Below are positions 7,153 through 10,471 of a stretch of 10,471 nt of DNA, piece after piece. This DNA is from CAZXVW01 sp964644025 (lineage in GTDB: Bacteria; Acidobacteriota; Terriglobia; Bryobacterales; Bryobacteraceae). The notes under the pieces are model-generated. The model saw only the letters and a list, made by a program, of their open reading frames with translations, had not been told where the DNA came from and ran no database searches. Where the stretch lies: assembly GCA_964644025.1 (NCBI GenBank), contig CAZXVW010000153.1, positions 1-10,471 on the forward strand, in the 5' to 3' direction. Position 1 is the first letter of the stretch. Each line of letters starts with the position of its first letter. A program made the position numbers and the translations under genes.

Positions 7153-8490
7153 CTACGGCCGGGATTCCAGAAACCCGGTGGTGGCGATGCCGTCAATGCC
7201 GGCCGCATCGGTGTCCTCGACTTCCACCAGGCAGCCGACAAATTTCCCCGCGGGCGCGGGAATCGCACCCTCGTAAGCATCGCCCCGGCGAGTCAACTCG
7301 GCCGGTGTCCACGTAACGCCGAGGTAGGCGCCTTGGTCGTCTCGCGCGCTCCAGACGCGAGCGGCTCGGATCGTGTTCCTGCAGCGCACGCGGGCGCGGA
7401 CGCGCAATTGCCCGTCCCGCCGCCGGGCGCCGGCGCTGATCACCGGAACATCGCGGCCGGCGAAGACATGCGCCAGCCACATGCGCCAGGCCGTGAGGTG
7501 ACGCCTGGTGCTCGGCGTGTGCCCGGCGTTCGGAACCAGCAGGATGCGAACGCCGTTCATGTGGGGAAGAAAGACCGTGTCGCTGGCCACGGGGAACAAG
7601 GGGTCGTTCGTCCCGGCTGCATATAAGATTTTCTTGCCCCGGAGGCGGCTGCGAAACTCGTAGGGATCGGAATACCAGCGCATCCGTTCCGCCAACGGGT
7701 TCTTCATGATCTCCATCTGCTGCCGCGTCGTGATGAAGGCGGGCGCCATGGTGCCGGCGTCGGGTCTGGGTTGGTAATCCAGTCCCCAGCGCCTCGCCTT
7801 CAGCGATAACCACTCCGGGACGTTGCCAGAGTTCCAGCAGGCTGGAAAAGCGCCGGCAATGCGCTCATCGGTAGCCGCGGCAATCCAGGATGCCGCGCCC
7901 CGCTTCGAGCAGCCGGTAACCACGAAGCGCTCGGCTTCCACGCCCGGGACGGCGGCCAACGCGGTCACCGCCCGGACGATGACCTTGCCCAACCAGTCGT
8001 AGCCCAGCCAGCGCGGGTCGCCGGTTTCGAGAGCCTTTCTCTGTCCAAACCCCATCAGGTCCCCCTCGCGCTTCACGCCGTAGTGAGGACCAGGGTTATT
8101 GGAAGTAATTACCAGCGTCGGCACGCCGAGCAGCGCGGCGATCTCAGCATACGGGTTCATGGGCTCGCCAGGCTTCGGGCCCCGCGCCAGAGAGACCACG
8201 GCGCCGGCGCCTTTGTAGGCGGGCGGGATGCGGTCCGGAAGCAGCACGGCGGCGTGGTGCCGCCACCTCTCCCCGGCCCATTCGAAGCTGGTGAACTCGA
8301 GGTCCACGCGCTTGAGCGTGCGGTTCGGCTCCAGATGACTTCGGTAGGGACCGGTGTCAAGGATTTTCAGATCCAGGCTCTTTACGTCGCGCATCCAGGC
8401 GGCGGGAAACAGTTCGCCGAGCGGGTCGGCCGCGGTCGCGGCGGCCGTCAGCAGGGCCAGAGCCAGGAGGGTAGAGATTCGCTTCCGCAT
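7153..8490 (-). CDS. Secreted PhoPQ-activated pathogenicity-related (PqaA-type) alpha/beta hydrolase
   Basis: The 445-residue product has a Sec signal peptide (residues 1-21, MRKR start, ending ATA-AD). The nucleophile elbow is TGCSKRG at 192-198, with S195 as nucleophile. The 'SKRG' form is typical of the PhoPQ_related family (PqaA/AprA), which usually reads GASKRGW. The probable acid is D296 in AAGTNDPLF, and the base is H324 in VPNAGH, both spaced as in that family. The C-terminal 95 residues form the beta-rich tail characteristic of the family, ending in PAPAGKFVGCLVEVED. A carbohydrate esterase family 15 glucuronoyl esterase (GCSRxGK) was considered, but the Lys-Arg order and the tail favour PqaA. 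No member's substrate can be assumed. The ATG at 8488-8490 is supported by the signal peptide, though there is no Shine-Dalgarno sequence. The gene diverges from the amidohydrolase-like gene and converges on the molybdenum hydroxylase operon. Confidence 0.85.
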   Translation of the reverse strand: MRKRISTLLALALLTAAATAADPLGELFPAAWMRDVKSLDLKILDTGPYRSHLEPNRTLKRVDLEFTSFEWAGERWRHHAAVLLPDRIPPAYKGAGAVVSLARGPKPGEPMNPYAEIAALLGVPTLVITSNNPGPHYGVKREGDLMGFGQRKALETGDPRWLGYDWLGKVIVRAVTALAAVPGVEAERFVVTGCSKRGAASWIAAATDERIAGAFPACWNSGNVPEWLSLKARRWGLDYQPRPDAGTMAPAFITTRQQMEIMKNPLAERMRWYSDPYEFRSRLRGKKILYAAGTNDPLFPVASDTVFLPHMNGVRILLVPNAGHTPSTRRHLTAWRMWLAHVFAGRDVPVISAGARRRDGQLRVRARVRCRNTIRAARVWSARDDQGAYLGVTWTPAELTRRGDAYEGAIPAPAGKFVGCLVEVEDTDAAGIDGIATTGFLESRP

Positions 8491-8498
8491 AGTAGGTA

Positions 8499-8504
8499 AT
8501 TCTA
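8499..8504 (-). promoter_or_regulatory. -10 hexamer for the PqaA-type hydrolase gene, suggesting a leaderless transcript
   Basis: On the minus strand TAGAAT matches five of six consensus positions and ends 8 nt before the ATG. A start site 6-8 nt downstream would fall at or next to the ATG, which agrees with the absence of a Shine-Dalgarno sequence. No clear -35 box is present. Confidence 0.4.
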
Positions 8505-8519
8505 ACGTGCAATCCGGGC

Positions 8520-8525
8520 TACAGT
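8520..8525 (+). promoter_or_regulatory. -10-like hexamer for the small secreted protein gene
   Basis: TACAGT lies 16 nt upstream of the ATG at 8542 and 15 bp from the opposing TAGAAT. If used, transcription would begin near 8532, after the alternative GTG codons at 8524 and 8527, which favours the ATG at 8542 as the start. Confidence 0.3.
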
Positions 8526-8541
8526 GGTGAATTCCCTCATC

Positions 8542-9012
8542 ATGCGGAAAACGGCCACCATGCTCTTGTCACCGGCGCTCCTGGTGCTGTTGCTCGCAGG
8601 CGCGGGACTTCCTCTGAGGGGCGCCGACGTGCGCTCCATCGTGCCGGACTACGACGAATACCAGCCGGATTCGCGCTTTACGGTTGACATCGGCACGGTC
8701 AAAGCACACCGGATTACCAGTTACGCCAGCCGGGTGGTGATCGAGACCGGCGTCTCGCAGCCGGTGAAGGTCAAGTTCCGGGCCGCCGGCGTGCAGCCGC
8801 TTTCGGCCTACCGCAACCAGTGGCGGATCTTCGAAACCGACGACGATTCGTTCACGGTGCCGGGCGCCAGGGTGGATCCCTTTTATCTCTATGGGCTTGA
8901 TCTGCCGGACGTCGTGCTGAAGAAGCTGTACTACGCCAACGCGGCCAAGCTGATCCCGAAGGTGAAAGAGCGGTTGCTGGCGCTCCATCCCGATCTGGAT
9001 TTTCCGGAGTGA
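8542..9012 (+). CDS. Small secreted protein, probable core-deleted amidohydrolase (remnant)
   Basis: This 156-residue product starts at ATG 8542. The frame reaches back to a GTG at 8524, but the ATG gives a cleaner Sec signal peptide (MRKTATMLL..., about residues 1-28). Residues 90-140, from YRNQWRIFETDDDSF through the YGLDLPDVVLKKLYY segment to NAAKLIP, resemble the C-terminal end of TIM-barrel amidohydrolases of the Amidohydro_2 type. Those commonly close with a YRN-F-FLET-DE segment and then a YGL-LPD-VL-K-YY-NA helix. The early segment DYDEYQPDSRFTV (37-49) resembles the start of the same secreted proteins. The roughly 230-residue metal-binding barrel between them, with its HxH motif, is absent, so it should not be an active hydrolase. 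There is no stop codon or frame break inside, so it could be a degraded gene still in frame or a shortened protein with a new role. The family match is from memory. It ends 11 bp from the converging metallophosphoesterase gene. Confidence 0.55.
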   Translation: MRKTATMLLSPALLVLLLAGAGLPLRGADVRSIVPDYDEYQPDSRFTVDIGTVKAHRITSYASRVVIETGVSQPVKVKFRAAGVQPLSAYRNQWRIFETDDDSFTVPGARVDPFYLYGLDLPDVVLKKLYYANAAKLIPKVKERLLALHPDLDFPE

Positions 9013-9023
9013 AGACCGCTTGC

Positions 9024-10471
9024 TCAGCGTTCTCCACGGGTTTGCCCGGCAGGGAGAGTGTAGGAGTAAGCGACTTCTCCGTTGTGCCGCTTCTCATTCT
9101 CGTCGGCGGCCAGGTAGGAGCGCACGTAATCCACCTTGACTTTCGACGGGGCCACCGTCACGCAAAGGTAGCCGGCGGGAGGCATAATGACGCCGTGGAT
9201 GTAGCCGTATTCACTTGCCTGGGCAACCCGGTCATAACGGCGGTTGCCGGGCTGTGGAACGAGCTGGTAGACGACGCCGTCCAGTTCCTGCTTGGCGAAG
9301 AAGTGGTCGTGACCGTGGAAGAGAACGGTGACGCCGCTGTCAACCATTAACTGGTGGATCGGCTTGCCCCAGCCGGGGCGCTTCTGGTCGAATCCCCAGC
9401 TCCCGTCCGCGTTCCGGCCACCCCATTCGAAGTAAGGGGCCGCTTCGACTCCCCCTCGCGCGTTGCCGTTCGCGTTGCGGCCTCCAACCAGATGATGGGA
9501 AAAGACGAACTTGAAGCGGGTCTTACTTGTCTGGAGAACGCGCTTCAGCCACTCGTACTGTTGTTTGCCGAGCGTCCAGCCCCAGTTGGCGTCGCCACGG
9601 TTTGACCTGGACCTGGTATACCAGAACGGGTCCAGCACCACGAACAGGGCGTCTCCCCACTCCCACGCGTAGTAGTCCTCACGGAGGCCGACGAACTTTT
9701 CCTCGGCGGTGTTGCCCGTGTAGAAGCCGTCCGGCGCCGGGTTCGGATAGTAAAGCTTTCGCGCCCGCGTGGCCCAGACGGCCATGTTGGCGGGCGTGCC
9801 GTCCAGCCGCCAGCCGAGTTCCCCTTCATGATTCCCCATCACCAGGAACAAGGGAACCGAGTGACACAGCAAGCCGAAGAAGGCTCGCTGCAGCAGGTGG
9901 CGGTCCACGACCCCCTTCCAGTCGCGGGCGAATTTCTCGCTCATAAAAGTGTCGCCGAGATCGATAAGGAAGTCTGGCCGGCACCCGGCTATGTTGCGCA
10001 GCGTCGTCTGGTAAAGGTCACGGTTGCATGCCTGATCCAGATGCGAATCGGCCTGGACGGCGAAGGTGAACGTACTGCCCGGTGGCCGTTGCGTATGAAA
10101 GGAGCGCTCCTCGCCGGTAGTGGATGCGGACGCGCCCGGTTCGCGGTACCGCATTCGATAGTAGTAACGGGTGTCCGGTTTCAGCCCGCTGATTACGACT
10201 TCCACTGGCTCCCCAGCCGTCGCCTTGCGGACGGGCGTATGGTTCGTGTAAGCGCCCGGCTTCGTGCCGTAGTCGAACGAGACCTCGATGTCCCGCTTAG
10301 GGACGGCGTTCACGGCCACAGAGGTATCGGTGGGACGGCCGAGCAGTTCCGGGGCGAGAAAGATCCCATAGGACGGTCTTGATTGATCCGAGGCAGCCGC
10401 GCGCGCCGGGCGGACGAGGCGAAAGCCGACGTGATACCACGGATGGTTCGGGTCTTGCGGGCCGCGGTAGT
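9024..10471 (-). CDS. Fusion of an FGE-sulfatase-type domain with a purple-acid-phosphatase-like metallophosphoesterase (5' truncated)
   Basis: The frame is open on the minus strand from the right window edge to a TGA at 9024-9026; 481 residues are visible and the start is outside. Visible residues 1-21 end in HVGFRLVRP, the hallmark C-terminus of formylglycine-generating (FGE/SUMF1) domains. A linker of about 18 residues follows. From about 39 (APELLGRPTDTSV) a fibronectin-III-like domain resembles the N-terminal domain of purple acid phosphatases (GLKPDTRYYYRMRY at 95-108). The calcineurin-like phosphoesterase domain then has ADSH (140-143), LGDTF (171-175), GNHE (212-215), SHH (324-326) and HGHDH (385-389), so the metal site looks complete. 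A GTG at 10319 would start inside the FN3-like domain without any signal peptide, so a separate phosphatase gene is unlikely. The catalytic Cys pair of the FGE domain would lie beyond the edge. It may be a catalytic FGE or only a lectin-like relative. The phosphoesterase substrate is unknown. Confidence 0.82.
   Translation of the reverse strand, partial: YRGPQDPNHPWYHVGFRLVRPARAAASDQSRPSYGIFLAPELLGRPTDTSVAVNAVPKRDIEVSFDYGTKPGAYTNHTPVRKATAGEPVEVVISGLKPDTRYYYRMRYREPGASASTTGEERSFHTQRPPGSTFTFAVQADSHLDQACNRDLYQTTLRNIAGCRPDFLIDLGDTFMSEKFARDWKGVVDRHLLQRAFFGLLCHSVPLFLVMGNHEGELGWRLDGTPANMAVWATRARKLYYPNPAPDGFYTGNTAEEKFVGLREDYYAWEWGDALFVVLDPFWYTRSRSNRGDANWGWTLGKQQYEWLKRVLQTSKTRFKFVFSHHLVGGRNANGNARGGVEAAPYFEWGGRNADGSWGFDQKRPGWGKPIHQLMVDSGVTVLFHGHDHFFAKQELDGVVYQLVPQPGNRRYDRVAQASEYGYIHGVIMPPAGYLCVTVAPSKVKVDYVRSYLAADENEKRHNGEVAYSYTLPAGQTRGER

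Noticed and set aside
5064..7280. Open frame of 738 codons on the minus strand, opposite the molybdopterin subunit
   Set aside because: It is even longer than the sense gene but reads as low-complexity Arg/Gly/Ala/His-rich sequence with no recognisable domain, whereas the sense frame carries a Tat signal and every family motif. Long antisense frames are expected in GC-rich genes.
9024..10319. Separate metallophosphoesterase gene starting at the GTG at 10319
   Set aside because: The frame stays open to the window edge and the FN3-like domain begins upstream of that codon, with no signal peptide or ribosome site at the GTG. A fusion with the FGE-type segment explains the data better.
1..10471. 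tRNA, rRNA, CRISPR array, insertion sequence or prophage
   Set aside because: Read on both strands, there are no repeated units with regular spacing, no transposase or integrase frames, no terminal inverted repeats and no tRNA-like cloverleaf that I could recognise.

Overview
The window is GC-rich bacterial chromosome with no RNA genes, no insertion sequences and no CRISPR array that I can see. It carries eight protein-coding features, in runs that change strand often. A sulfatase with a Cys-type maturation motif, a PhoPQ-related alpha/beta hydrolase, a Tat-exported molybdenum hydroxylase and a formylglycine-generating-enzyme (FGE) domain fused to a metallophosphoesterase are a mix typical of soil or sediment Acidobacteriota (Solibacter/Bryobacter-like). 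Planctomycetes and Verrucomicrobia also carry such genes. The taxonomic suggestion is inference, since there is no marker gene here.

Layout. 1-644 (+) is the 3' end of a gene whose product ends in a carbohydrate-binding-like beta-sandwich, and 754-1437 (+) is a class I SAM methyltransferase. This pair looks like the tail of a surface polysaccharide locus. 1524-3083 (-) is an S1-family sulfatase with a signal peptide. It diverges from 3152-4234 (+), a lipoprotein with a TolB/PD40-like propeller. 4454-4951 and 4944-7109 (+) form a two-gene operon for a molybdenum hydroxylase: a small subunit with two [2Fe-2S] clusters and a Tat-targeted molybdopterin subunit. 7153-8490 (-) is a secreted PhoPQ-activated-pathogenicity-related (PqaA-type) hydrolase. 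It diverges from 8542-9012 (+), a small secreted protein that looks like an amidohydrolase with its barrel core missing. 9024-10471 (-) runs off the right edge. It encodes the last residues of an FGE/sulfatase-modifying domain in frame with a purple-acid-phosphatase-like metallophosphoesterase.

How the genes relate. From 1.5 kb rightwards, five of the six genes seen with a start region, or their partner subunits, carry an export signal (Sec, lipoprotein or Tat). The region therefore looks like a collection of envelope or periplasmic catabolic functions rather than one pathway. One functional link is suggestive: the sulfatase needs a formylglycine-generating enzyme, and an FGE-type domain sits at the right edge, though its active site lies outside the window. 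I found no clear sign of a defence system or mobile element. The most unusual items are the FGE-metallophosphoesterase fusion, the apparently core-deleted amidohydrolase, and two divergent promoter regions with similar layouts.
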